Shown here piece after piece: positions 32,984 through 41,503 of a DNA stretch of 64,000 nucleotides (its first letter is position 1; every line of letters begins with the position of its first letter). Where the stretch lies: contig CAZJYI010000049.1 of the NCBI GenBank assembly GCA_964550025.1, positions 1 to 64,000 of the forward strand, in the 5' to 3' direction. The stretch comes from CAZJYI01 sp964550025. GTDB taxonomy: Bacteria > Verrucomicrobiota > Kiritimatiellia > UBA8416 > CAYOBW01. The notes under the pieces are model-generated. The model did no database searches. It saw only the letters and a list, made by a program, of their open reading frames with translations, and was not told the origin of the DNA. A program made the translations under genes and the position numbers.

Positions 32984-33092
32984 AGAATGATGAACACTGA
33001 ATGATGAATGCTGAAGTGCGAGGCCTGTTTCCGTGCGTGCCCTTCCCTTCTCACTTCGACATTGGGTGTTCAGCATTCAATATTCGACATTT
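32984..33092. repeat. Inverted element with 7-nt periodic arms (TGAATGC type)
   Basis: The left arm AGAATGA, TGAACAC, TGAATGA, TGAATGC, TGAAGTG (32984-33020) pairs imperfectly with the right arm (33051-33092, reverse complement of TCGAATA, TTGAATG, CTGAACA). The spacer is pyrimidine-rich (CCCTTCCCTTCTC). The left border ACCGCAGA is shared with the AATCCGA elements at 15.9 and 17.6 kb. Confidence 0.9.
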
Positions 33093-33151
33093 CCCCTCCC
33101 CAAAACCGCACACCCGCGTGAATCGCATACGGGGGCGCCCCGACGGTTATG

Positions 33152-33181
33152 TTGACATTGCCCGGCCTCACGGACCATAGT
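33152..33181 (+). promoter_or_regulatory. Sigma70-type promoter for the sugar isomerase gene
   Basis: Perfect TTGACA, 18-bp spacer and CATAGT (4 of 6), 46 bp upstream of the ATG at 33228. Confidence 0.5.
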
Positions 33182-33227
33182 TCTCCCCTTGCACTTGACC
33201 ATCCAACGTGGAGAAGGAGATACAAGC

Positions 33228-33983
33228 ATGCCCGCACCGATTTCTGTTCAGCTATACAGCGTTCGCGACATCTGCAAAGACGACTACGCCGGGACCATGA
33301 AGCGCATTGCCGACATGGGCTACATCGGCGTCGAGCCCGCGGGCTTCCCGGGAAGCACCGTCGACGAGGCCGTGAGAATCTACGCCGACCTCGGCCTGCA
33401 GGTCAGCAGCGCGCACCTGCCGCTGCCCGTGGGCGACGCGGCCTCGGAGTCGATCGATACGGCCGGCAAGCTCGGCATCACCCGCGTCATCAGCGGACTC
33501 GGCCCCGACCGCTTCGCGACCACGGACGGGGTCAAGGCTTCGTGCGAGACATTCAATGCGGCGGCCCAGAACGCGCGGGCGGCGGGGACGACCTTTGGGA
33601 TCCACAATCACTGGTGGGAGTTCGGCGAGCTCGACGGCCGTCTCGTCTACAAGCACATGCTGGAGCTGCTCGACCCCGACGTGTTCTTCCAGGTCGACTG
33701 CTACTGGGTCAAGACGGCCGGCCGTGAGCCCGCCGAGATCGTGGCCGAGCTGGGGCCGCGCGCCCCGCTTCTTCACATAAAGGACGGTCCCTGCGACAGG
33801 GAACTGGCCATGACCGCGGTCGGTGACGGCATCATCGACTGGGCGCCCGTTGTCGCCGCCGGCGCCGACCACACCGAATGGCTCGTCGTCGAACTCGACC
33901 GCTGCGACACGGACATGATCGAGGCCGTCGCAAAGAGCTACGACTATCTCGTCGGCAACGGCCTGGCGCAGGGAAAGAGGTAG
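33228..33983 (+). CDS. Sugar phosphate isomerase/epimerase (xylose-isomerase-like TIM barrel)
   Basis: 251-aa cytosolic TIM-barrel protein of the AP-endonuclease-2 superfamily. Metal-ligand positions typical of the family are visible: VEPAG, FGIHNHWWEF, FFQVDCYWV, LLHIKDG and VVELD. Members isomerise or epimerise keto-sugars, inositols or similar; the exact substrate is not readable. GAGAAGGAGA at 33211-33220 gives a strong ribosome binding site for the ATG at 33228. It carries its own promoter candidate and is not obviously in an operon. Its TAG stop codon (33981-33983) is the last three bases of the GTAG foot of a REP-like hairpin. Confidence 0.9.
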   Translation: MPAPISVQLYSVRDICKDDYAGTMKRIADMGYIGVEPAGFPGSTVDEAVRIYADLGLQVSSAHLPLPVGDAASESIDTAGKLGITRVISGLGPDRFATTDGVKASCETFNAAAQNARAAGTTFGIHNHWWEFGELDGRLVYKHMLELLDPDVFFQVDCYWVKTAGREPAEIVAELGPRAPLLHIKDGPCDRELAMTAVGDGIIDWAPVVAAGADHTEWLVVELDRCDTDMIEAVAKSYDYLVGNGLAQGKR

Positions 33984-34000
33984 CGCCGGCTTTCAGCCGG
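33980..34000 (+). repeat. REP-like hairpin with GTAG foot overlapping a stop codon
   Basis: GTAGCG, then CCGGCT-TTC-AGCCGG. The TAG of the foot is the stop codon of the sugar isomerase gene. Confidence 0.82.
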
Positions 34001-34051
34001 TGAAGAGTGGGGCGCATGCTCCCGCTCGTCGCGCTCGACAGGACATAGCGG

Positions 34052-37000
34052 TCATTGCTCCAGCCTGACCCGGTAGAACCACGGGCCGCTGCCCCGAACC
34101 GTGCTGTCGGTCACCGTGTTCATTGGCGGCGTGGCCGCAATGCCCTGGAAAGCGGTTGGCTGAGATCCGGTGACTATTCCTGTGTAGCGCTCCAGGCAGT
34201 ACGTCTTTCCAACAACGGACGACCACCGGAGGACGACGCTGTCCGTATCGCCGACAACAGCCGGTTCATAGAGTTGAAGGACGGATTCAGGCGAGAGGGG
34301 ATCCGTTCCAGCCAACAACTCATCGCCGTCTCCCATTCTGTCTGCGTCCGAGTCTGCATTGGCGGGACTAGTGCCGGTCTGGAGCTCGTTCGTGTCCAGG
34401 ATTCCATCTCCATCCGAATCCGCTAGCGGGTGGACCTTCTCGTACGCACCGATGTCAAAGCGTGCAGTCCTGTCGTTGTCACCATCAAGCGGACGAGGAA
34501 TCCCGTCGATGTCGGTTGTCACCGTTGCCAGATTCGTTCCGGCGTCGACACAAGGGGAATCGGCGGCAACACGGAGGTTGGTCAGGACGGCATTCAGGAA
34601 GAGAGGGTCCGTATCGATGTTTCCCGCGCCCGCCGGCATCGGTGCCGTGCAGCATGCCCTGAGTGTCGCATTCGCGTGCCAGTTTGACGTCTGTGAGGCG
34701 CTGTTGCCCCACACGATGCAGTTTCTCAATGTGCTTCCATATGTGCCGCCACCACTAACTGCGCTGTTGTCGAAGAGAGTACAGTTCTCCAGCACCCCGT
34801 AGTAGCTCCCACCGCCCTCGCCATCGGTTGTATTGCCGATGACTAAGCAGCTGTTCAGCGTACCGCCGTGCGTTCCGCCTCCCTCGATACGCGCGCGGTT
34901 GTCCACGACCGAGCAGCGTTCCAGGCTGCACTGGTAGGTTCCGCCACCCCGATAGTTGGACTCGTTGCCTGCAACTATGGAGTTGTATAGCGTAGCGCCA
35001 TATGCACCGCCGGCTTTGAATGTGCCCCAGTTATGCCTGATCACGCAGGAATGCAGCACGCCACCGTACGCGCCACCGCCATAGCATGACGAGTGATTGC
35101 CCACGACGACGCAGTTACTCAGAGTGCCCTGCGGCCGAAGCCAGGCCCCCCCGCCGAAGTCATCGACGGACGCATCATCAGTACTGAACGACAGCGTGAC
35201 TCCGTTGGTGAGAGTGAAACCGGCCAACACGGCACCATCCGCGACATACGCGCATCGGGTCCTGTCGCCCGAGGCCGGCCAGTGGCCGGAGCCGGCAATG
35301 ACCGCGGCGCCGGGGCCGCCGACGCTTTGAACCGTCACGGCCTTCGTGATCGCCACTCGGTTCGCATGCTCGCCGACGGCATAGTGTTCGCCTGAGTCGT
35401 ATATCCCGTCGGCGACCAGGATTCGCTGCCCATCCACTGCGGCCCCGATGCCTTCCTGGATGGTCTTGAATGCGGACCCCCAGGATGCGCCATTCCCGGA
35501 ACGGGCGGCGGATCCGTCAACATACCAGTCGACGTTCGGCAACACCTCGATTTGAAGCGTTTCCGAGATGCCACCGGGGTTGGTTCGGTTAAAGGCGGCA
35601 ATAGTCAGATCGTAGGTGCCGAGAGTGTCCCAGGAATGCACGGCCCAAAGCTGGTTCGTCAGAATTCTGCCGTCACCGAACCGCCAGACGTTCGACAGAC
35701 AGTGCCCTGTGATCTGCGCCGAGAAATCCAGCAGGTAACCCGGCGTTGTCCGCCAGGTGGTGGCGTGAATGACGATCGCCAGAGCACCCGTCGCGGCATC
35801 ACCCCCGAACTCCTGGCACCCAATGCTTGGGGGACTGAGCCACGCATCCCCGTCGATGTCCGTCCCGACGCTTGCGTCGGCGCCGGCAGCATTGCACGGG
35901 GATTCCTCCGCGAAATGGAGTGCGGAATCCACGAAGAGCGGATCACCTTCGACATTGCTGACACCGGTGGTGGGATTGGGGGTCGTACAACAGTGATTCA
36001 GGACGCCCTCGAAGTAGTTGTCGCCCTGGGGTGCCTGATTGAAATACAGGATGCAGTTGTCGGTGCTGCCTCCGTGTGTGCCCCCTCCCTGGCCGGCGGC
36101 GGTGTTGTTGATCACGGTGCAGTTGCTCAGGGTCCCGTCGTATGCACCGCCCCCTTGCCAATCGCTCCTGTTCCCGTTGATCGCGCAGTTGGCGAGCCTG
36201 CCCTCGAATGAGCCTCCCCCTCTGTAGCTTGCCGAATTCGCCCTGATGACGCAGTTGCTCTGGTTTATCCTGTAGGTGCCGCCACCCCACATGGCAGTAT
36301 TGCTGATGACAGTGCAGAGGTAGGCCCTCCCCTGTCTCAGGCCGCCACCTGTCTCCGCCGAGTTGCCCATGACTCTGCAGTCAATCGCCACGCCGCCGTA
36401 GCCGCCGCCGCCTCCGAACCTGGCACTATTACGTGTCATTGTACACCCGTGCAGGGTTCCGGCATAGACGCCGCCTCCGAAAGTGGCGCTGCAATCCGAA
36501 ATTACGCAGTTGCTGACCGTCCCGCCCAATGCGTGGCACCCGCCGCCGTACGCGTCCTCCGACCAAACATTGCCCGTGATCCGCGTTCCGATCCCGCTGT
36601 GCCCCTTGCTCAGGGTGAATCCGCTAAGGAGCCCCGCGCTCAAGTACGCGCAACGCGACGCGGATGAGGCCCTCTCGGTCCCGCGTCCCTCAACCACGGT
36701 TACCTCAGGTCCGTTGACCGACCTGACCGTGATGTCCTTGTCGATGACCAGACGATTCGAGTGACGCGCTGCCGTAGTCATCGGCCCTTTGTACACGCCG
36801 TTCGTGACCCATACCGTATCGCCCTCGTCTGCGGCCGCGATACCCTCTTGGATCGTCTGAAAGGCCGTCCCCCAAGAAGTGCCGACTCCGGACGTAGCCA
36901 CCGACGCATCAACAAACCAGGCTGCGCCGTCCAGTTTTTCCCGACCTTGTCTCGCGGGTTCCACGGCAGGTGTTCCGCCGCAACCCGCGATGACCGTGGT

Positions 37001-37168
37001 GTCGTGATACGTGACCTCGCTCAGAAAGCCGTCGTGCCGTTCGGCACGGGCGGGAACGGGCAGAGCATGTGCATGCAGCATGGCAATCAGGAGCAGGCGC
37101 GACCAGTGAGACATGCTGCCAGAAGTGGAACGTCTCTGGGTTCTATTCATAGTTGATTGAATCGCCAT
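34052..37168 (-). CDS. Giant secreted parallel beta-helix protein with PKD and calcium-binding C-terminus
   Basis: 1038-aa exported protein; signal peptide core LLLIAMLHAHALPVPARA. Two homologous right-handed beta-helix units begin at WFVDASVATSGVGTSWGTAF and WYVDGSAARSGNGASWGSAF, each followed by rungs with GGGxY/THGG turns and an end motif (DPLFVDS/DPLFLNA). A PKD-like domain (WRFGDGRILTNQLW) sits between them. The C-terminus has a thrombospondin-type-3-like segment (ADSDGDGILDTNELQTGTSP) and a final beta domain (VVLRWSSVVGKTYCLERY). It resembles PVC polymorphic surface proteins or polysaccharide-binding proteins; no lyase residues identified. The first ATG is kept, although the GGAGG directly before it leaves almost no spacer; MNRTQRR at 37150 or MSHWSRL at 37114 are alternatives. 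Confidence 0.87.
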   Translation of the reverse strand: MAIQSTMNRTQRRSTSGSMSHWSRLLLIAMLHAHALPVPARAERHDGFLSEVTYHDTTVIAGCGGTPAVEPARQGREKLDGAAWFVDASVATSGVGTSWGTAFQTIQEGIAAADEGDTVWVTNGVYKGPMTTAARHSNRLVIDKDITVRSVNGPEVTVVEGRGTERASSASRCAYLSAGLLSGFTLSKGHSGIGTRITGNVWSEDAYGGGCHALGGTVSNCVISDCSATFGGGVYAGTLHGCTMTRNSARFGGGGGYGGVAIDCRVMGNSAETGGGLRQGRAYLCTVISNTAMWGGGTYRINQSNCVIRANSASYRGGGSFEGRLANCAINGNRSDWQGGGAYDGTLSNCTVINNTAAGQGGGTHGGSTDNCILYFNQAPQGDNYFEGVLNHCCTTPNPTTGVSNVEGDPLFVDSALHFAEESPCNAAGADASVGTDIDGDAWLSPPSIGCQEFGGDAATGALAIVIHATTWRTTPGYLLDFSAQITGHCLSNVWRFGDGRILTNQLWAVHSWDTLGTYDLTIAAFNRTNPGGISETLQIEVLPNVDWYVDGSAARSGNGASWGSAFKTIQEGIGAAVDGQRILVADGIYDSGEHYAVGEHANRVAITKAVTVQSVGGPGAAVIAGSGHWPASGDRTRCAYVADGAVLAGFTLTNGVTLSFSTDDASVDDFGGGAWLRPQGTLSNCVVVGNHSSCYGGGAYGGVLHSCVIRHNWGTFKAGGAYGATLYNSIVAGNESNYRGGGTYQCSLERCSVVDNRARIEGGGTHGGTLNSCLVIGNTTDGEGGGSYYGVLENCTLFDNSAVSGGGTYGSTLRNCIVWGNSASQTSNWHANATLRACCTAPMPAGAGNIDTDPLFLNAVLTNLRVAADSPCVDAGTNLATVTTDIDGIPRPLDGDNDRTARFDIGAYEKVHPLADSDGDGILDTNELQTGTSPANADSDADRMGDGDELLAGTDPLSPESVLQLYEPAVVGDTDSVVLRWSSVVGKTYCLERYTGIVTGSQPTAFQGIAATPPMNTVTDSTVRGSGPWFYRVRLEQ

Positions 37169-37313
37169 CCTCCAGTCTCCGTATCACCGAGAAGTACACT
37201 GAATCACGTGGCAGAATGGGCCTCCCGCATTTTGCGATTCGACAAGTCCGTCCGCCGCGCTGAGGTGCACCTGCCGCCCGATGTCAACAGACCCGTTCGT
37301 ATCCATGCCGAAT

Positions 37314-39611
37314 CTACAGGCCAACCCCGAGACGAATGTAGCGCGAGTTACCCGTTACTGCGTTGGTATAACGTTTGGGCGCACCGTCGCCCCACACCCG
37401 CGTCGTGGGGGCGTCGGGCTGAACTATGGGGTTGGTGTGCGAGTAGACGGAGTAGAGACGATTCGAAACGGTTTCCCATTCCAGTACGCAGCCTGAACCG
37501 TCGGACGAGACGCCAGCGGACGCGATCCTGAATATGTCGGCGTTGTTGGTTGGGCTTGTCCCTGCGACATACTCTTCCCACGTTGACATGCCATCCCCGT
37601 CCTGGTCATTGAGCGCGGCAGCGTCAAAGTCGTTGTCCGTGACGAGCGTGGGAAAGTGGGCGAGAAGCCAGTCCTGCGGAGCTGGGTATGGCGTCCCGCC
37701 CGTGCAGCGCACGGTTGGGAGCCCGGCATACGTCGCACCCCAGCCCGATGTGCCGGCACGGTAGCGGACAGACGCGCGCACATCCACTCGCCTGAATACA
37801 CTGTCTCCGTGTGAGGGCGCGTTCCCGAGAACGGTGACCGTTCTGAGAAGACCACAATTGTCAAACGCCCGAGAGCCAATGTTCGTGACGGCGCTTCCCA
37901 GCGTGACGCTCCGCAGGCGGTAGCAGTGGTTGAACGTGCCGGTGCGGATTGCCGAGAGCTTGCTGCCGGTGGTGACACTCTCCAGACCGGAGCTCGCGAA
38001 AGCGTCAAACCCAAGGTGCGTAAGGCCGTCGGGAATGACGGCATGGGTCAGACTGCCGCAGGAGGCGAATGTTCCGTTCCCGATGAAGGTCACGCTGTCG
38101 GGGATCGTGATGTCGGACAGGCGCGAGCAGCGGTCGAATGCCCCGTCGCTGATTATGGTAACGGTGTCAGGCAGATCGACTCTTACGAGATTCGTGCAGT
38201 CCAGGAAGGCACGCCATCGTATGTTGGTTACTCCCGTCATGATGTTGTACGTGTGGAGACCCAGGCAACCTGCGAAGGTATGGTCGGGTATTTCGGTGAG
38301 ATGGCTCGGCAAAGTGGCAACGGTCAGAGCATCGCAGTAGGCGAACAATCCCACGTCGATGTCGGTCATACTCTCCGGAATCGAGACGTTATTCAGGCGC
38401 TTGCAGTTCGATAAGGCAAAGTGCCCGATACGGGTCGCGCCGTCCGGGATCGTGATGGATGTGAGATCACGGCAGTACGCAAAAGCAGAGTTGCCTATTT
38501 CGGCAACAGTGTGGGGCAGGACGATGTTCGTAAGCCCGGTACTGCGGAACGCATCGTTGCCGATCGCTGTGATCCCGACGGGAAGATCAATGCTTGTGAG
38601 CTGGCCACAGCCGTTGAAGGTGTTGTCATAGATTGCGGTGATGCCGTCGGGAACGTTGATTGTGGCCACGCCACTGCCTGCGAAAGCGCCGGGTCCGAAG
38701 CGGGTGACGCCGTCAGGGACTTCGATTGCGGACAGGGCGTAGCAACCGGCGAATGCGTGCCCGTCGATCGCGGTGACACTATTGGGGATCACAATGTCGG
38801 TCAAAGGGCATTCTCTGAAGAGCTGGGAGGGTATGCGAGTCCAGGTGGCTTCGATCGTGACGTTGCTCAGGCTGCTACAGTATGCAAACGCTCCGGAATT
38901 TATGTACACGAGATTGCTATGGATCGTGATTCGAGTCAGCCCCGTGCACTCTGAGAACGCCCCCTGCCCGATGGACTGAATGTTCGTATGGATGTCAAAC
39001 GCGGTGAGACCGTAGCAGCGCCTGAATGCCTCTTCCCCGATATGGATCAGATTGGGGGATACTGTGACGTTCGTTAGCGCTTTGCACGACTCGAAAACGC
39101 TCCCCTCTATGGCCTCGATCCCGTCCGGCAAGGTGATGCTCGTGAGTGCGTAGCAACTGTGGAACGCATTCCAGCCTATACGCGTGAGGGCGTCCGGTAA
39201 ACTGATATCCGTTAAGGCAGTGCAAGCGGCGAAGGCGGCCACGTCGATGTTGGTGACGGTGTTCGGCAGCGCCACGTGAGTAAGACCCCAGCACTGTCTG
39301 AACGCATTGAGTCCAATGGTGACGACCCCTTCCGGAATGCTTACGTTCGTTATGGTGGTGGCTTGCCTGAATGCCTCGTCCCCGATCTCCGTCACGGACT
39401 TCCCATCGATTTCACCAGGAACGGTGACCGTTCCCCCCGGTCCGCTGTAGCCGGTGATCCGGACCTTGTTGACGGGGATGACCTGGTAGGAGAAGTCACC
39501 GAAGGTCTCCGCCCGACTGCCTCCCGTGGCGATGACGAAGACGACGACGAGAAGCGCTGCCTGCAGGATCGTCGAGGGGCGCTCTTTTCGCTTGGTGGTC
39601 TCAGTGTCCAT
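37314..39611 (-). CDS. Secreted BspA-type leucine-rich-repeat protein with calcium-binding C-terminus
   Basis: 765-aa exported protein. The signal peptide region is ILQAALLVVVFVIATGGSRA. After a beta lead-in (IDGKSVTEIG), 23 contiguous LRR_5/BspA-type repeats of 22-23 residues follow (consensus VTxIGxxAFxxCxxLTxIxIPDG), ending at about residue 600. An EF-hand/TSP3-like segment (LNDQDGDGMSTWEEYVAGTSP) and a terminal beta domain (GCVLEWETVSNRLYSVYSHT) close the protein, matching the C-terminus of the neighbouring beta-helix protein. ATG 39611 has AAGGAG 9 nt upstream. BspA-LRR proteins mediate adhesion in Bacteroidetes and Treponema; the role here is inferred. Confidence 0.9.
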   Translation of the reverse strand: MDTETTKRKERPSTILQAALLVVVFVIATGGSRAETFGDFSYQVIPVNKVRITGYSGPGGTVTVPGEIDGKSVTEIGDEAFRQATTITNVSIPEGVVTIGLNAFRQCWGLTHVALPNTVTNIDVAAFAACTALTDISLPDALTRIGWNAFHSCYALTSITLPDGIEAIEGSVFESCKALTNVTVSPNLIHIGEEAFRRCYGLTAFDIHTNIQSIGQGAFSECTGLTRITIHSNLVYINSGAFAYCSSLSNVTIEATWTRIPSQLFRECPLTDIVIPNSVTAIDGHAFAGCYALSAIEVPDGVTRFGPGAFAGSGVATINVPDGITAIYDNTFNGCGQLTSIDLPVGITAIGNDAFRSTGLTNIVLPHTVAEIGNSAFAYCRDLTSITIPDGATRIGHFALSNCKRLNNVSIPESMTDIDVGLFAYCDALTVATLPSHLTEIPDHTFAGCLGLHTYNIMTGVTNIRWRAFLDCTNLVRVDLPDTVTIISDGAFDRCSRLSDITIPDSVTFIGNGTFASCGSLTHAVIPDGLTHLGFDAFASSGLESVTTGSKLSAIRTGTFNHCYRLRSVTLGSAVTNIGSRAFDNCGLLRTVTVLGNAPSHGDSVFRRVDVRASVRYRAGTSGWGATYAGLPTVRCTGGTPYPAPQDWLLAHFPTLVTDNDFDAAALNDQDGDGMSTWEEYVAGTSPTNNADIFRIASAGVSSDGSGCVLEWETVSNRLYSVYSHTNPIVQPDAPTTRVWGDGAPKRYTNAVTGNSRYIRLGVGL

Positions 39612-40053
39612 TCCTGCATGCTCCTTTTCGTGACGCCAGGGCGCAGGCGAGTCGGCCTGTTCTGTGCCCATTGGCACATCTCCTCTCCATAAGATTCCAG
39701 CCTTGGGCGGGAACAATATCCCCCCCCGCACTTCACGTCAACCTTGCGGGACGCGGTCGCCGCGGTCGCGGAAGAGTAGGTCCCAGTTGTACTGGGACCC
39801 CGGACACCGCCAGGCTGCAGGAATGAGACAGTCGCCCCGCAAGACCGAACTGTGGGACGATTGCATCGTCTCCGTTCGCTGGTCCCTGTTCGATGGTCCC
39901 AGTGCAACTGGGACCTACCGGGGACGAGAATCCGGCATGCGCGCATGCAGATGTCATTCCAGGCAGGGATCTTGTGTTCGGGTCTTGACCTCCCGAGCGA
40001 GGGCATGTGACCCTGCTAAGCACTGAATTCCCGCAATGAACGGAGGCCTTGGC
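39612..40053. other. 442-bp divergent intergenic region with a REP-like inverted pair
   Basis: Lies between the leftward LRR protein gene and the rightward sulfatase gene. Apart from the paired hairpins at 39776-39918 no gene or convincing promoter was found, though both divergent promoters should be here. Confidence 0.6.
39776..39918. repeat. BIME-like pair of inverted GTAG-foot hairpins
   Basis: The left copy is GTAG overlapping GGTCCCAGT-TGT-ACTGGGACC (39776-39799). The right copy is GGTCCCAGT-GCA-ACTGGGACC ending in CTAC (39895-39918). Each hairpin has a 9-bp perfect stem, and the two copies are 22/23 identical in inverted orientation with GTAG at the outer feet, about 95 bp apart. This is the geometry of a bacterial interspersed mosaic element. 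Confidence 0.85.
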
Positions 40054-41418
40054 ATGCAGAAACACCGACACCTTGCACTTCTTCTCTTTCTTCTCGCCAT
40101 CCATGCTTCCGTTGCCGAGCCCGCCGCCAAACCCAACGTGCTCTTCATCACGATCGACGACCTGCGCTGCGAGACGGGGTGCTACGGCAAACCCGCGGTG
40201 CAGACGCCGAACATGGATCGCCTGGCCGCGCAGGGCATGCGGTTTGATCGCGCCTACGTGCAGGTGACGTTCTGCAACCCGAGCCGCGCGTCGTTCCTGA
40301 CGGGGCTGCGCCCGGATGTTGTGGGTGTGCTCGACAACCGGACGAAGCTGCGGGATGTGAGCCCGGATGTCGTTACGCTGCCGCAGCTCTTCCGCGAGAA
40401 CGGCTACCACACCATGCGGCTGGGCAAGATCTTCCACGGCGGACCGGAGCACGAAGACCCGAAAGCGTGGGACGTTGCGAAGTACCCCGGGCCGACGCCC
40501 ATCGGCCGCAAGGGCGAGCGTCGTAACATGACCGGCGGCAAGATAAAGTGGTGCTGGTGGATGGCGGCCGACGGCGGCGATGAAGACCAGGGCGACGGGG
40601 TGATCGCGAGCGAGGCCGTCGCGTTCCTCCGCAATCGGCCGCAGAAGCCCTTCTTCCTCGCGGTCGGCTTCTACAAGCCGCACGACCCGTTCGTGGCGCC
40701 GAAGAAGTACTTCGACATGTACCCGCTCGACAAGCTCGAACTCTACCGTGACCCGGCCGATTGTACGCCGCTGCTGCCGATGTCCATCGCCAGCGGCTGG
40801 AAGAAGGAGTTCGACAAGTTCACCGACCGCGAGCGGCGCGAGTTCCTGCGCTCCTACTACGCGGGGACCACCTTTGTGGATGCCCAGATCGGCAAGGTGC
40901 TGGACGAGTTGGAGAAGCAAGGGCTGGCAGACGACACGATTATCTTCCTGATGAGCGATCACGGCTACCACCTGGGGGAACGCGGGTGGTGGAACAAGTC
41001 GACCCTGTTCGAGCGTTCGGCGCGCACCCCGATGATCCTGTACACGCCGGCAATGAAGGCGAAGGGTAAGACCTGCGACCGGTTGGTCGAGTTCCTCGAC
41101 GTCTTCCCCACGCTGACGGAGCTCTGCGGGCTGAAGAATCCCACCGGCCTCGCCGGCCGCAGCATCGTGCCGCTGCTTGACGACCCGGAGCAGAAATGGA
41201 AAGAAGCGGCTTACACGCAGGTTCAGCGCGGCAGGGCGATGGGCTGGTCGGTGCGCACGGACCGCTGGCGCTACATCGAGTGGGATGAAGGCAGGCAGGG
41301 CGCCGAGCTCTACGACCACGAGACGGACCCCGAGGAGTACAAGAACGTGGCGGACGACCCGGGGAGTGCCGACGTGATCAAGCGGCACAAGGCGCTGCTG
41401 AAACGGGTGAAGATATAG
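40054..41418 (+). CDS. Secreted sulfatase (iduronate-2-sulfatase-like)
   Basis: 454-aa type I sulfatase with signal peptide (residues 1-21, LALLLFLLAIHASVA). Formylglycine site Cys74 is in FCNPSRASFLTG (C-x-P-S-R). Metal-binding DD is in FITIDDLRCE, and the active-site region includes MSDHGYHLGERGWWNK, which resembles iduronate-2-sulfatases. It removes sulfate esters from polysaccharides outside the cytoplasm; the precise sulfated sugar is unknown. ATG 40054 has GGAGG 7 nt upstream, whereas the ATG at 40036 has none. No formylglycine-generating enzyme is in the window. It heads a run of secreted proteins that look like a polysaccharide-degradation set. Confidence 0.94.
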   Translation: MQKHRHLALLLFLLAIHASVAEPAAKPNVLFITIDDLRCETGCYGKPAVQTPNMDRLAAQGMRFDRAYVQVTFCNPSRASFLTGLRPDVVGVLDNRTKLRDVSPDVVTLPQLFRENGYHTMRLGKIFHGGPEHEDPKAWDVAKYPGPTPIGRKGERRNMTGGKIKWCWWMAADGGDEDQGDGVIASEAVAFLRNRPQKPFFLAVGFYKPHDPFVAPKKYFDMYPLDKLELYRDPADCTPLLPMSIASGWKKEFDKFTDRERREFLRSYYAGTTFVDAQIGKVLDELEKQGLADDTIIFLMSDHGYHLGERGWWNKSTLFERSARTPMILYTPAMKAKGKTCDRLVEFLDVFPTLTELCGLKNPTGLAGRSIVPLLDDPEQKWKEAAYTQVQRGRAMGWSVRTDRWRYIEWDEGRQGAELYDHETDPEEYKNVADDPGSADVIKRHKALLKRVKI

Positions 41419-41431
41419 ACACGCGCACAGT

Positions 41432-41484
41432 GTAGCCGCGAGCGTGAGCGAGCGGATCGTCCACTCGCTCACGCTCGTGGCTAC
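41432..41484. repeat. Inverted GTAG/CTAC repeat (REP-like pair)
   Basis: GTAGCCGCGAGCGTGAGCGA and its inverted copy ending GCTCACGCTCGTGGCTAC form 24-nt arms with 22 matches and a 5-nt loop. It lies between the sulfatase stop and the next ribosome binding site and could also act as an mRNA hairpin. Confidence 0.85.
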
Positions 41485-41503
41485 AGGGAAAGGAATAGCC
41501 GCA

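Larger units (their letters stand above)
32749..33227. other. 479-bp gene-free interval with a 7-nt inverted element and a promoter
   Basis: Between glpK and the sugar isomerase. It holds the inverted element at 32984-33092 and a promoter candidate at 33152-33181. Nothing coding recognised in 32749-32980. Confidence 0.6.
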
